NCBI GenBank assembly: GCA_964625225.1
Contig: CAZVAR010000060.1
Location: 1-20,768, forward strand
Reading direction: 5' to 3'
Source: CAZVAR01 sp964625225
GTDB lineage: Bacteria; Pseudomonadota; Alphaproteobacteria; JAJUGE01
DNA length: 20,768 bases
The notes under the pieces were generated by a model. The model did not search any database. It was not told where the DNA came from and worked only from the letters and a program-made list of their open reading frames with translations. Positions 1 to 6,998 of this stretch are shown piece by piece. The stretch's first letter is position 1, and every line of letters begins with the position of its first letter. A program made the translations under genes and the position numbers.

Positions 1-519
1 CACTTCGCCCGCGCCTACGCGCTCGCCGCCTATAAGGCCGAGACGCTGGAGGACATGCGGCAGGCGGCGGCGGGCATGTCGGCGATCCTCGACCTCGAGA
101 TGGGGCTGCACGTCTCCTTCTGCGCCGGCTGGGGGCTGAGCGAGGCGGAGATGGCGGCGCTTCCCGAGCACCCGGCCACCATGGCGTATACGCGCTACGT
201 GCTGGAGCGCGGCCTGTCCGGCGACCTGCTCGACCTGCACGTCGCGCTCGCGCCCTGCATGGTCGGCTATGCCGAGATCGGCGCGACGCTGGCGCGGGAC
301 CCGGCCACCCGGCGCGAGGGCAATCCCTATCTGCCCTGGATCGAGCTCTATTCCGGGGCGGAGTTCCAGGAGGCCGCCCGTGCCGAGGCGGCGCAACTCG
401 ACCGGCTGATGGCGATGCGCGGCGGGGAGGGGCGCTGGCCGAGCCTGCTCCGCACCTTCCGCGAAGCGACCCGGCTCGAGGCGGCGTTCTGGGAGATGGG
501 GCTGAACCCGCCCGGCTGA
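1..519 (+). CDS. tenA: TenA-family thiaminase II / aminopyrimidine aminohydrolase, 5' truncated
   Basis: The reading frame is open from base 1, so the start lies before the window; about 172 C-terminal residues are visible. They match the all-helical TenA/THI-4 fold: an early FARAYALAAYKA segment, the ALAPCMVGYAEIG segment holding the candidate catalytic cysteine, and a C-terminal FWEMGL carrying the glutamate expected in the active site. TenA enzymes hydrolyse aminopyrimidine breakdown products of thiamin, salvaging HMP in the cytoplasm. The stop is 44 bases before mnmA on the same strand. No other thiamin gene is visible, so the thiamin link is by family only. The family includes members with other substrates, so the exact reaction is inferred. 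Confidence 0.85.
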   Translation, partial: HFARAYALAAYKAETLEDMRQAAAGMSAILDLEMGLHVSFCAGWGLSEAEMAALPEHPATMAYTRYVLERGLSGDLLDLHVALAPCMVGYAEIGATLARDPATRREGNPYLPWIELYSGAEFQEAARAEAAQLDRLMAMRGGEGRWPSLLRTFREATRLEAAFWEMGLNPPG

Positions 520-549
520 GCCGGCGATTTGCGGCGGCCGGGCGGCTCG

Positions 550-556
550 CTATATA
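550..556 (+). promoter_or_regulatory. -10-like element directly upstream of mnmA
   Basis: The tenA-mnmA spacer contains CTATATA ending 7 bases before the mnmA ATG, with a TTGCGG about 15-16 bases further upstream as a weak -35. A -10 this close to the ATG would place transcription start at or within a few bases of it. No Shine-Dalgarno sequence is visible, which fits a leaderless or nearly leaderless mRNA. Confidence 0.45.
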
Positions 557-563
557 GCCCCCC

Positions 564-1691
564 ATGAACGGCCTCGGAATCGACAAGGCGCCCGGCGACA
601 CGCGAATCGTGGTGGCGATGTCTGGCGGCGTCGACAGCTCTGCCGTCGCGGCGCTGCTCGTCGAGCAGGGCTACGACGTGGTCGGCGTGACGCTGCAGCT
701 CTACGACCACGGCGCCGCGACCGGGCGCAAGGGCGCGTGCTGCGCCGGGCAGGACATTCACGACGCGCGGCGGGTGGCCGACCGGCTCGGCATTCCGCAC
801 TACGTGCTCGACTACGAGGACCGCTTCCGGGCGGCGGTGATCGACGATTTCGTCGAGACCTATCTTGCCGGGGCGACGCCGATCCCCTGCGTGCGCTGCA
901 ACCAGCGGGTCAAGTTCCGCGACCTGCTGACGACGGCGCAGGACCTCGGCGCCGACGCGCTCGCGACGGGCCATTACGTGCGCCGCACTGAAGGGCCGGG
1001 CGGGCCCGAGCTGCGCCGCGGCGTCGACCCGGAGCGCGACCAGAGCTATTTCCTGTTCGCCACCACCCGGGCGCAGCTCGACCTCCTGCGCTTCCCGCTG
1101 GGTGGCATGCGCAAGGCGGAGACGCGGGCGCTGGCGGCGCGGTTCGGCCTCGCCGTGGCCGACAAGCCGGACAGCCAGGACATCTGCTTCGTGCCGACCG
1201 GCGGCTACGCCCGCGTGCTGGAGCGGCTGCGGCCGGGCGCGGCGGAGCCGGGCGAGATCGTCGATCTCGACGGCCGCGTGCTCGGGCGGCACCCGGGGGT
1301 GATCCATTTCACGGTGGGGCAGCGGCGCGGCCTCGGGCTCGGCGGCACCGACGGCGGCGCGCCGCTCTACGTGGTCCGGCTCGAGCCGGAGTCGCGGCGC
1401 GTCGTGGTCGGCCCGCGCGCGGCCCTGGCCCGCGCCGCGCTGACCGTGGCCGAGGTCAACTGGCTCGGCGCGGCGCCGATGGCCGCCGGCGAGCGGGTGC
1501 AGGTCAAGCTGCGCTCGGCCCAGGAAGCGGCGCCGGCGGTGCTCGCGCCGCTGGGCGGCGGCCGCGCCGCGGTGACGCTCGACGAGCCCGCCTTCGGCGT
1601 GGCGCCGGGCCAGGCCTGCGTCTTCTACGACGGCGACCGCGTGCTGGGCGGCGGCTGGATCGAGCGGCCCGGCGACGGCGCTGCCGCTTGA
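564..1691 (+). CDS. mnmA: tRNA-specific 2-thiouridylase MnmA (TrmU)
   Basis: This 375-residue protein thiolates U34 of Lys, Glu and Gln tRNAs in the cytoplasm, using ATP and persulfide sulfur relayed from a cysteine desulfurase. The ATP-pyrophosphatase P-loop SGGVDSS is at residues 20-26. PCVRCNQRVKF carries the catalytic cysteine (C112, of the Cys-Asn pair), and DSQDICFVP carries the partner cysteine (C208). The C-terminal half holds GQRRGLGLGG and the usual beta-barrel. Length is normal (about 360-390). The first ATG is chosen because the N-terminus MNGLGIDKAPGDTRIVVAMS resembles alphaproteobacterial homologues. There is no Shine-Dalgarno, only a -10-like box just upstream. The stop codon lies inside the -35 of the following tRNA promoter. 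Confidence 0.97.
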   Translation: MNGLGIDKAPGDTRIVVAMSGGVDSSAVAALLVEQGYDVVGVTLQLYDHGAATGRKGACCAGQDIHDARRVADRLGIPHYVLDYEDRFRAAVIDDFVETYLAGATPIPCVRCNQRVKFRDLLTTAQDLGADALATGHYVRRTEGPGGPELRRGVDPERDQSYFLFATTRAQLDLLRFPLGGMRKAETRALAARFGLAVADKPDSQDICFVPTGGYARVLERLRPGAAEPGEIVDLDGRVLGRHPGVIHFTVGQRRGLGLGGTDGGAPLYVVRLEPESRRVVVGPRAALARAALTVAEVNWLGAAPMAAGERVQVKLRSAQEAAPAVLAPLGGGRAAVTLDEPAFGVAPGQACVFYDGDRVLGGGWIERPGDGAAA

Positions 1692-1717
1692 CAGCGCGAA
1701 GCCGACGCCGCATATAG
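1687..1717 (+). promoter_or_regulatory. Promoter of tRNA-Met, overlapping the mnmA stop codon
   Basis: CTTGACA (1687-1693) is a near-perfect alphaproteobacterial -35. About 17-18 bases later comes CATATAG (1711-1717), similar to the CTATAT -10 of this class. The mature tRNA starts at 1729, about a dozen bases after the -10, leaving a very short 5' leader. The mnmA stop TGA (1689-1691) is part of the -35 hexamer. Confidence 0.6.
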
Positions 1718-1728
1718 CGCCGGCGCGT

Positions 1729-1803
1729 GGCGGGGTAGCTCAGCGGTAGAGCAGGGGAATCATAATCCCTTGGTCGGGGGTTCAAATCCCTCCCCCGCTA
1801 CCA
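1729..1803 (+). tRNA. tRNA-Met (CAT), elongator type, CCA encoded
   Basis: A full cloverleaf can be drawn. The acceptor stem GGCGGGG (1729-1735) pairs with CCCCGCT (1793-1799) with one terminal G-U. TA follows at positions 8-9, and the D stem GCTC pairs with GAGC. The anticodon stem GGGGA/TCCCT encloses the loop ATCATAA with anticodon CAT at 1761-1763. The T arm is GGGGG-TTCAAAT-CCCTC, the discriminator is A1800, and CCA is encoded at 1801-1803. The G1-U72 acceptor pair, rather than the unpaired 1-72 of initiators, and the absence of three G-C pairs on each side of the anticodon loop point to elongator Met. A CAT anticodon modified to lysidine (Ile2) is less likely but cannot be fully excluded by eye. 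Confidence 0.95.
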
Positions 1804-1839
1804 GCGTAACGTGCTGTAATACAACCCAAATCGTCGACA

Positions 1840-2120
1840 AGACGATCCAGCAATCTCCCCTTCCCCTGTGCCGACGGATGTGGCGACTGCCGGATGCGGG
1901 TCGTCGCTCCCCAGGTGCGTGTAGCGCTGCCTCATGGCGGCCGCACGGCACTCGCGCCTCCTACGCGCGGGCGGGCGATGCTCTGTGCGCCGCGAGCGCC
2001 CTTTCCGATGCGATGCGGCCTTCCCGGCCCATATGCGGTGCAGCACCTGCCGGCCGGCCGGCCGATGCCGGGCCGCATCAACGATGGTCATGCCCAGGTC
2101 GGGAAGCCGACCGCGATCCT
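1840..2120 (-). pseudogene. Decayed tyrosine-recombinase (phage-type integrase) C-terminal remnant
   Basis: On the minus strand, the frame read toward the tRNA contains MRQRYTHLGSDDPHPAVAT followed by a G-x-G-rich tail ending IAGSS. This is how tyrosine recombinases of proteobacterial islands end (RYAHL-x-DDP-x-AA), with the nucleophilic Tyr codon at 1921-1923. About 170 bases upstream the same frame shows GRLPDLGM, like the LPDLR-x-HDLRH approach to the HxxR box, and a shifted frame supplies HDHR at about 2083-2097. The segment between is not recognisable and needs frameshifts, and no N-terminal half remains. The remnant ends right behind the 3' end of tRNA-Met, a classic integration site. 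No second copy of the tRNA 3' end was seen in the window. The rest of the spacer 1804-2242 shows no gene. Confidence 0.5.
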
Positions 2121-2242
2121 TGCAGCGGCTGATCGGCCGCGCCGCGCCCGCGTTGCGGCCGTCGGTACCCGATTCGGCTTCGGCGCCTAGACTCATGCCG
2201 GAGACGGTGTCGCTCCCCGGCACCATCGATGGAGAATGCCAG

Positions 2243-3397
2243 ATGCCATCCCACTCCAGAGCCGTCGCAACGGGCGCCGGGCTGTTCGCCCTTATGGCCG
2301 CTGCGGCCCAACCGGCCTTTGCCGAACTACCGCGAACACTCGCCTGGACGGCCTATGACGTCGGCTCGACCGGCTACGGGCAGGCGGTGGCGATCGGCTC
2401 CGCGCTCAAGAACGAGCGCGGCGTCACGCTGCGCGTTCTGCCCGGCAAGAACGATGTCTCGCGCCTGGCCCCGCTGCACGCGGAGAAGGTGCAGTTCTCC
2501 GCCTTCGGGGTCGGCGGCTATCAGGCCCAGGAAGGTGTGTTCGAGTTCGGCGCGTCGAGCTGGGGTCCGCAGAAGCTGCGACTGCTCTCCATGTCGAACG
2601 GCGATTTCTGCAACGCGGTGATCGTCGCGGCCGATATCGGCGTGAAGACCTATGCCGATCTCCGGGGCAAGCGGGTCGCGCAGATCAAAGGTTCGCCGGC
2701 CCTCAATCACAATGTCTACGCCTTTCTGCGCTTCGGCGGCCTCGAATGGGAGGATGTCCGGCCGGTCGTCTTCGGCGGCTACGGCGCCTCGATGGACGCC
2801 ATCGTCAACAACCAGGTGGATGCCGGGAACACCAACACGACCGCGGGTTTCGCCACCAAGATCTTCGCTTCGCCGCGCGGCGGCTATTACCCGCGGACCC
2901 CGCACGACGATACGGAAGCCTGGCAGCGGATGCGCGACGTGGCGCCCTACTTCTTCCCGTCGATCTGTCGCGAAGGCGCCGGTATCACCGAGCCGTTCGA
3001 GGGCGCGAACTACCCCTATCCGATCCTGATCACCTACGACACCCAGGACACGGATATGACCTATGCGATGACCAAGGCGATGTTCGAGCTCTACCCGGTC
3101 TACAAGGACGCGGCGCCGGGTGCGAACGGCTGGGCGCTCGAGCGGCAGGTCTTCGACTGGGTGCTGCCGTTCCATGAAGGGGCGGTGCGCTACTTCAAGG
3201 AAATCGGCAAGTGGACGCCGGAGCTGCAGGCCCATAACGAAGGGCTGATCGAGCGCCAGCAGGTGCTGGCAGAGGCCTGGGAGGCCTACGAGGCGGATGC
3301 CCCGGACGGCGACGCGGCGTTCGTCGAAGGCTGGCAGAAGGCGCGCGCCGAAGCGCTCACCGCGGCCGGCATGAGGCCGATCTGGACGGAGTGGTAG
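2243..3397 (+). CDS. TAXI-family TRAP transporter solute-binding protein (orphan)
   Basis: A 384-residue exported protein. Residues 1-27 form a signal peptide (MPSHSRAV, hydrophobic core, AFA|EL). The mature part begins with the TAXI-type opening AYDVGSTGYGQAVAIGSAL and continues with GKRVAQIKGSPALN, a GGYGASMDAIVNNQVDAG segment and YPYPILITYDTQDTDMTYAM. This is the periplasmic substrate-capture protein of a TRAP transporter; substrates of this family are poorly known (glutamate-type in characterised cases). The start is set at 2243 because GGAGA lies 7 bases upstream and the signal peptide begins there. The frame is open 309 bases further upstream, but that extension is low-complexity and overlaps the integrase remnant. 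No TRAP membrane subunit is nearby, so it must work with a distant permease or as a binding protein only. Confidence 0.85.
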   Translation: MPSHSRAVATGAGLFALMAAAAQPAFAELPRTLAWTAYDVGSTGYGQAVAIGSALKNERGVTLRVLPGKNDVSRLAPLHAEKVQFSAFGVGGYQAQEGVFEFGASSWGPQKLRLLSMSNGDFCNAVIVAADIGVKTYADLRGKRVAQIKGSPALNHNVYAFLRFGGLEWEDVRPVVFGGYGASMDAIVNNQVDAGNTNTTAGFATKIFASPRGGYYPRTPHDDTEAWQRMRDVAPYFFPSICREGAGITEPFEGANYPYPILITYDTQDTDMTYAMTKAMFELYPVYKDAAPGANGWALERQVFDWVLPFHEGAVRYFKEIGKWTPELQAHNEGLIERQQVLAEAWEAYEADAPDGDAAFVEGWQKARAEALTAAGMRPIWTEW

Positions 3398-3415
3398 GCG
3401 CGCCGACTCCGGGGT

Positions 3416-3453
3416 GGCTGCGGGGACCCGACCCCGGACCATCCCCTGCGGCC
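3416..3453. terminator. Possible bidirectional terminator hairpin between convergent genes
   Basis: GGCTGC-GGGGA (3416-3426) pairs with TCCCC-T-GCGGCC (3442-3453): eleven pairs including one T-G, with one bulged T and a 15-base loop. It lies between the TAXI gene (plus) and gtrA (minus), which converge. There is no T-run on either side, so intrinsic termination is uncertain. Confidence 0.3.
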
Positions 3454-3499
3454 GGGGCGGGCCGTGCAGCCGGCGCTGCCTGCCGCCGACGAACGGGCG

Positions 3500-3910
3500 T
3501 CAGGAGGTGGGGCGGAACACCCACAGCTTGGCGAGGAGGAAGGTGGTCGGGGGCACGACCAGGACCGCGGCGAGCATGGAGAGCGCCTGCGGCACCCGGC
3601 CGGAGGCTTCGGCGACGATCAGCACGGCCTGGCTGAGCGCGAGGCCGCCGGTGGCGGTGACCAGGAACTTCTGGAAGCGGGCCACGGTCGAGCGCCGGTC
3701 GGTGCGGCGGAAGGTCCAGCGGCTGTGTCCGGCATAGGACACCAGCACGGCGGTGAGGAACCCGACCGTGTTGGCCGCGAGCGGGGCCAGGAGGCCGAGG
3801 CTGAGAAAGGCTGTGCCGTAATGAACCGCGGTCGCCGCCACGCCGACGACGCCGAACCGCAGCACCTCCCCCGCGGTGCCGCGGAGCCGCGCCCGCCGTC
3901 CGCTGCTCAC
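3500..3910 (-). CDS. gtrA: GtrA-family membrane protein (putative lipid-linked sugar flippase)
   Basis: A 136-residue protein with four predicted membrane segments (roughly residues 14-36, 40-60, 80-100, 108-130). It has the GtrA signature at the first helix (LRFGVVGVAATAVHYGTAF), the SYAGHSRWTF loop and the C-terminal KLWVF. GtrA proteins are thought to move polyprenyl-phosphate-linked sugars from the cytoplasmic to the periplasmic leaflet. The GTG start at 3910 overlaps the stop of the upstream glycosyltransferase gene (GTGA), implying translational coupling. The same frame is open far upstream, but that part is a shadow of the glycosyltransferase gene. Third gene of the gtr-like set with the genes at 3907-4953 and 5110-6801. 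Confidence 0.88.
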   Translation of the reverse strand: MSSGRRARLRGTAGEVLRFGVVGVAATAVHYGTAFLSLGLLAPLAANTVGFLTAVLVSYAGHSRWTFRRTDRRSTVARFQKFLVTATGGLALSQAVLIVAEASGRVPQALSMLAAVLVVPPTTFLLAKLWVFRPTS

Positions 3911-4953
3911 GATCTCTCGCCGCCGGCGCGATGGACGTCGCGGACGATGTAGATCGGCCGTTGCTTGACCTCCTGGAACGTGCGGCCGATGTACTCGCCC
4001 ATCACCCCGAACGACAGGAGCTGGACGCCGCCCAGGAACAGCGTGACCACCATCAGCGAGGCGTATCCGGGAACGTCGGTCCCGAACAGGAGGGTCCGGA
4101 CGATGAGGAAGAGCCCGTAGAGGAAGGCGAACAGGGCGACGGTCGCACCGATATAGCTCCAGACCCGCAGCGGAAGGGTCGAGAAGGAGGTAACCCCGTC
4201 GAGTGCGAAGTTCCAGAGGCTCCAAAAGCGCCACTTGCTCGACCCTGCCGCCCGCGCGGCACGCTCGTAGGTGACGGCGGTCTGCCGGAACCCGATCCAG
4301 GCGAATATGCCCTTCATGAACCGGGTCCGCTCCGGCAGCCGGCGCAGCGCTTCCACCACCTTGCGGTCCATCAGGCGGAAGTCGCCGGTGTTGGCCGGGA
4401 TCGGAACGTCGGTGAGGCCGTTGAAGAAGCGGTAGAAGATCGACGCCGTGTGGCGCTTCAGCCAGTCGTCGCTCTCGCGGCAGGAGCGGGTCGCGTAGAC
4501 CACCTCGTACCCCTCGCGCCACTTGGCGACCATCTCCAGGATGAGAGACGGCGGGTCCTGCAGGTCCACGTCGATCGGCACCACGGCATCGCCTCGCGCA
4601 TGCTCCAGGCCCGCGGTCAGCGCAGCCTCCTTGCCGAAGTTCCGCGACAGATCGACGATGACGATGCGCGGCTCCCGCGCCGCATGCTCCTGTAGCTTCT
4701 GCAGGGTCGCATCGCGGCTGCCATCGTTGACGCAGACGATCTCCCAGGAGAGACCGACCTCCTCCAGGACGGGGATGATCTGCGAGAAGAAGGCGTCGAC
4801 GACATCCTCCTCGTTGTAGAGGGGGACGACCACCGAGAGGCCGACGGCCTCTTCGCGGTGCGACTGCTTGCGGGGCAGATCGGGGTCGGAAGCGGCCCGG
4901 CCGCCCCGCTTCGGAGGCCAGGTCGTTCCTTCGGGTGCCAGTACCGTACTCAT
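3907..4953 (-). CDS. gtrB: GtrB/DPM1-like family 2 polyprenyl-phosphate glycosyltransferase
   Basis: A 348-residue protein. Residues 40-270 are a GT-A family 2 domain: LSVVVPLYNEEDVVDAFF, VNDGSRD, SRNFGKEAALTAGLEHA, the catalytic-acid region DVDLQDPP, TGDFRLMDR and GIFAWIGFRQ. Two membrane helices follow (about 265-290 and 300-325), then the GEYIGRTFQEVKQRP tail. This is the layout of GtrB/bactoprenol glucosyltransferases, which move a sugar from a nucleotide donor to undecaprenyl phosphate on the cytoplasmic face. ATG at 4953 is chosen; GAGG lies 7-8 bases upstream. It overlaps gtrA by four bases (GTGA) and follows the large membrane protein after 156 bases. The sugar cannot be told from sequence. 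It is a diverged paralogue of the protein at 9101-10150. Confidence 0.92.
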   Translation of the reverse strand: MSTVLAPEGTTWPPKRGGRAASDPDLPRKQSHREEAVGLSVVVPLYNEEDVVDAFFSQIIPVLEEVGLSWEIVCVNDGSRDATLQKLQEHAAREPRIVIVDLSRNFGKEAALTAGLEHARGDAVVPIDVDLQDPPSLILEMVAKWREGYEVVYATRSCRESDDWLKRHTASIFYRFFNGLTDVPIPANTGDFRLMDRKVVEALRRLPERTRFMKGIFAWIGFRQTAVTYERAARAAGSSKWRFWSLWNFALDGVTSFSTLPLRVWSYIGATVALFAFLYGLFLIVRTLLFGTDVPGYASLMVVTLFLGGVQLLSFGVMGEYIGRTFQEVKQRPIYIVRDVHRAGGERS

Positions 4954-4982
4954 GCGACAGCCTCATTACTCGGCCGGCGGCC

Positions 4983-4999
4983 CCGCCGCTTCGCGGCGG
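4983..4999. other. Small perfect hairpin in the spacer between the GT-C gene and gtrB
   Basis: CCGCCGC-TTC-GCGGCGG forms a 7-bp stem with a three-base loop in the 156-base spacer 4954-5109. It lies downstream of the GT-C stop and upstream of gtrB on the minus strand. It has no T-run; it could pause or attenuate transcription, or be chance in GC-rich DNA. The rest of the spacer shows nothing clear. Confidence 0.25.
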
Positions 5000-5109
5000 T
5001 GGCGACCGATTCGTGGCGCGCGGCGATTCCCGCCCGGTGGCGGCCCAGCCCCGTTCCGGCCGGGGCGCGCTGCACCCGGGACCGCCGCCCGCACCCTCGC
5101 CCCGGCGAT

Positions 5110-6801
5110 TCACGGCTCGACGCGAAGGGAGTAGCTGACGAGGCCCGGAAGCCAGGCATCGGTCTCCCCAGCCAGGGCGATGCGCGACGGCCGGGACTCC
5201 GGCGATGCGGCCGGCAAAGGCACCGACAGGCCGTAGGAACCCGCAGCACTCCCGATCTCGATCTCGCCGATCTCCCGGTCGTCCAATGCGACCCGGAGCG
5301 TCGTGTTCGCCAGGTTGACGGCGAGGATCCGCAGGCTGAGGGTACCACCCTCGGCGGGCAGGCGGAACGGGTCGCTGTCACCGCGCAGATCGAACGGGCC
5401 GAGCAGGAGCGTGCCGCGTATCGGCAGGAAGCCGGGATCGGGCAGGCCGAACTCCCGGGTCTGGACCTCGGCCTTGCGTTCCAGCATGGCCCGCGTCACC
5501 AGAAACTGCGGAAACCGCCAATCGTTCACGATATCGAGATAGGCGGGCCCGACGACGTTCGGATGGCTGTTCCAGTACCAGGTGTAGGGATTGTAGATGC
5601 CCGGAAGGTTGACCAGCGCGCCGAGCGCGAGGGCGGCGACCAGCGGCGCGAGGCGGCGGGCGCCGGTGCGCGACCGAAGCTCGCCGACGAGGACGACGGC
5701 CGCCAGAAACGCGGCGAAGGCCATCGTGGTGTAGATGCGCGGGCCGAAGGACCAGCCCTGCTCCGACTTGCCGCCGAAATCGGTGAAGATGTTGATCAGG
5801 AAGAAGGACAGCCCCGAGAGCAGGATCACCAGCAGCGGGAACCAGACCCGCAACGGCAAGCGCCGCCCCTGCCACAGCAGCAGCGGCAGGACCAGCAGCA
5901 CCGGGTTCCAGATCAGGACGTTCCTTGAGGCGCTCAGGAAGGCGACCGAGAGCGCCTCCACCGTTCCCGCGGTTCCGAGCCGGCCGGGCGAATAGTAGGG
6001 CGGCAGGGGCGAACCGAACTCCCACAGGTTCCACAGCAGGAAGGCCGCCAGCAGGCCGGCGCTCGACGCCGCGACGACGACGAACCAGCCGCGATCGCGG
6101 ACCAGGAGGTAGAGCAGCGTCCAGAGGATGAAGCCGGCCGCGGTCGGCCGGACCAGGAACGCCAGGAAGAGGATGATCCCGAGCGCCCAGGGGTGCCAGG
6201 GCCGGCCTTGCCCGTCCGCGTGCCGCAGGACCAGGAGCATGGCCGTCGCGAACAGGGCCAGCTCGTAGTTCAGGCTCCAGAGCGCCGAGCTGAGCGTCGG
6301 CCCGACGATGGTGCCGACGAGGCACAGCACGCCGAGCGCGGCCGCGGTCGGTGGCCGGAAGCGACGCCGGGCGACCGCATAGACGACCGCGACCAGGGTC
6401 GCGGCCGAGAGCGCCGCCAGGAGCTTCTGCAGGGGCGTCTCGAACTCGCGCGCCTCGAAGCCCAGCACCTGGGCGACCGCGACGACCGGCAGCGAAAGGA
6501 CCGGCGCGCCGACCGGAAAGAAGTGATAGAGGTGGCCGTCGTGCTCGCGGGTCACCTGATTGAGGGAGCCGTCCTCCTTGAGGAAGTAATCGCGATAGCG
6601 ATCGAGGCGGATCGACCCGGTTTCCAGAATGCTTTGGGACACCACGAGCAGACCGAACGAATCGCCGCGGGTGGCCCGGACCTGGCTGGTCATGACCATC
6701 GCCATGGCGAGCAGCACGGCGATCAAGAGAGGGGAGACAATCCCGCGTCCTGCCGCGGCCGCGGCGCCGCTGCGATCGATGCCGGCAAGAGAAGCCCACA
6801 C
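5110..6801 (-). CDS. Polytopic membrane protein, probable GT-C type glycosyltransferase
   Basis: A 563-residue protein with about eleven to twelve hydrophobic segments between residues 20 and 410, then a C-terminal region of about 150 residues with few hydrophobic stretches, predicted periplasmic and probably beta-rich. The first extramembrane loop holds acidic residues (TRGDSFGLLVVSQSILETG) and LYHFFPVGAP, a layout seen in GT-C transferases that take sugars from polyprenyl phosphates. I do not recognise a named family member. The start is GTG at 6801, supported by AGGAGG about 10 bases upstream. Downstream on the same strand lie gtrB and gtrA, so it occupies the place of the serotype-specific Gtr transferase that attaches the flipped sugar to a surface glycan. 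That role is inferred from context and topology; an unrelated O-antigen-type membrane protein is possible. Confidence 0.75.
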   Translation of the reverse strand: MWASLAGIDRSGAAAAAGRGIVSPLLIAVLLAMAMVMTSQVRATRGDSFGLLVVSQSILETGSIRLDRYRDYFLKEDGSLNQVTREHDGHLYHFFPVGAPVLSLPVVAVAQVLGFEAREFETPLQKLLAALSAATLVAVVYAVARRRFRPPTAAALGVLCLVGTIVGPTLSSALWSLNYELALFATAMLLVLRHADGQGRPWHPWALGIILFLAFLVRPTAAGFILWTLLYLLVRDRGWFVVVAASSAGLLAAFLLWNLWEFGSPLPPYYSPGRLGTAGTVEALSVAFLSASRNVLIWNPVLLVLPLLLWQGRRLPLRVWFPLLVILLSGLSFFLINIFTDFGGKSEQGWSFGPRIYTTMAFAAFLAAVVLVGELRSRTGARRLAPLVAALALGALVNLPGIYNPYTWYWNSHPNVVGPAYLDIVNDWRFPQFLVTRAMLERKAEVQTREFGLPDPGFLPIRGTLLLGPFDLRGDSDPFRLPAEGGTLSLRILAVNLANTTLRVALDDREIGEIEIGSAAGSYGLSVPLPAASPESRPSRIALAGETDAWLPGLVSYSLRVEP

Positions 6802-6849
6802 CTTCCGTTCCCCTCCTGCGTTGCTGCGGCCGGGACGGGCCGGACGGTC

Positions 6850-6878
6850 AGTATCCGTGCTCGCAACGGGGCCAACAA
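6850..6878 (-). promoter_or_regulatory. Weak candidate promoter for the 3-gene gtr set
   Basis: On the minus strand TTGTTG and GATACT are 17 bases apart in the 197-base spacer 6802-6998, about 50 bases upstream of the GTG start at 6801. The -10 matches 4 of 6 consensus bases and the -35 only 3 of 6, so support is weak. Confidence 0.2.
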
Positions 6879-6961
6879 CGCACGCTTATGGCTGAGCGGA
6901 TCCTCCATTCGGCGGCCGTGGGTCACCACCCGCCGGTGAGGTTTCGGGCCGGCCCGATCCA

Positions 6962-6980
6962 CCGCCGCATCGGGCGGCGG
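6962..6980. terminator. Hairpin just after the SMR-protein gene stop
   Basis: CCGCCGC-ATCGG-GCGGCGG is a perfect 7-bp stem with a five-base loop, 18 bases past the stop of the minus-strand gene ending at 6999. No T-run follows. It could separate the transcription of the two glycosylation modules. Confidence 0.3.
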
Positions 6981-6998
6981 CCGCTTCGGCCGGCCGGT

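Noticed and set aside
1760..1951. Minus-strand 63-codon frame ending in GEGFEPPTKGL
   Set aside because: This peptide is the well-known false translation of a tRNA antisense strand, here tRNA-Met; it is not a gene, although its upstream part overlaps the integrase remnant in another frame.
1934..2242. N-terminal extension of the TAXI gene
   Set aside because: The extension is Arg/Ala/Cys-rich with no homology, and a ribosome binding site plus signal peptide begin at 2243.
3911..5113. Long minus-strand frame upstream of gtrA
   Set aside because: It is a shadow of the gtrB reading frame; the GTG at 3910 with a GTGA overlap gives a normal-length GtrA.
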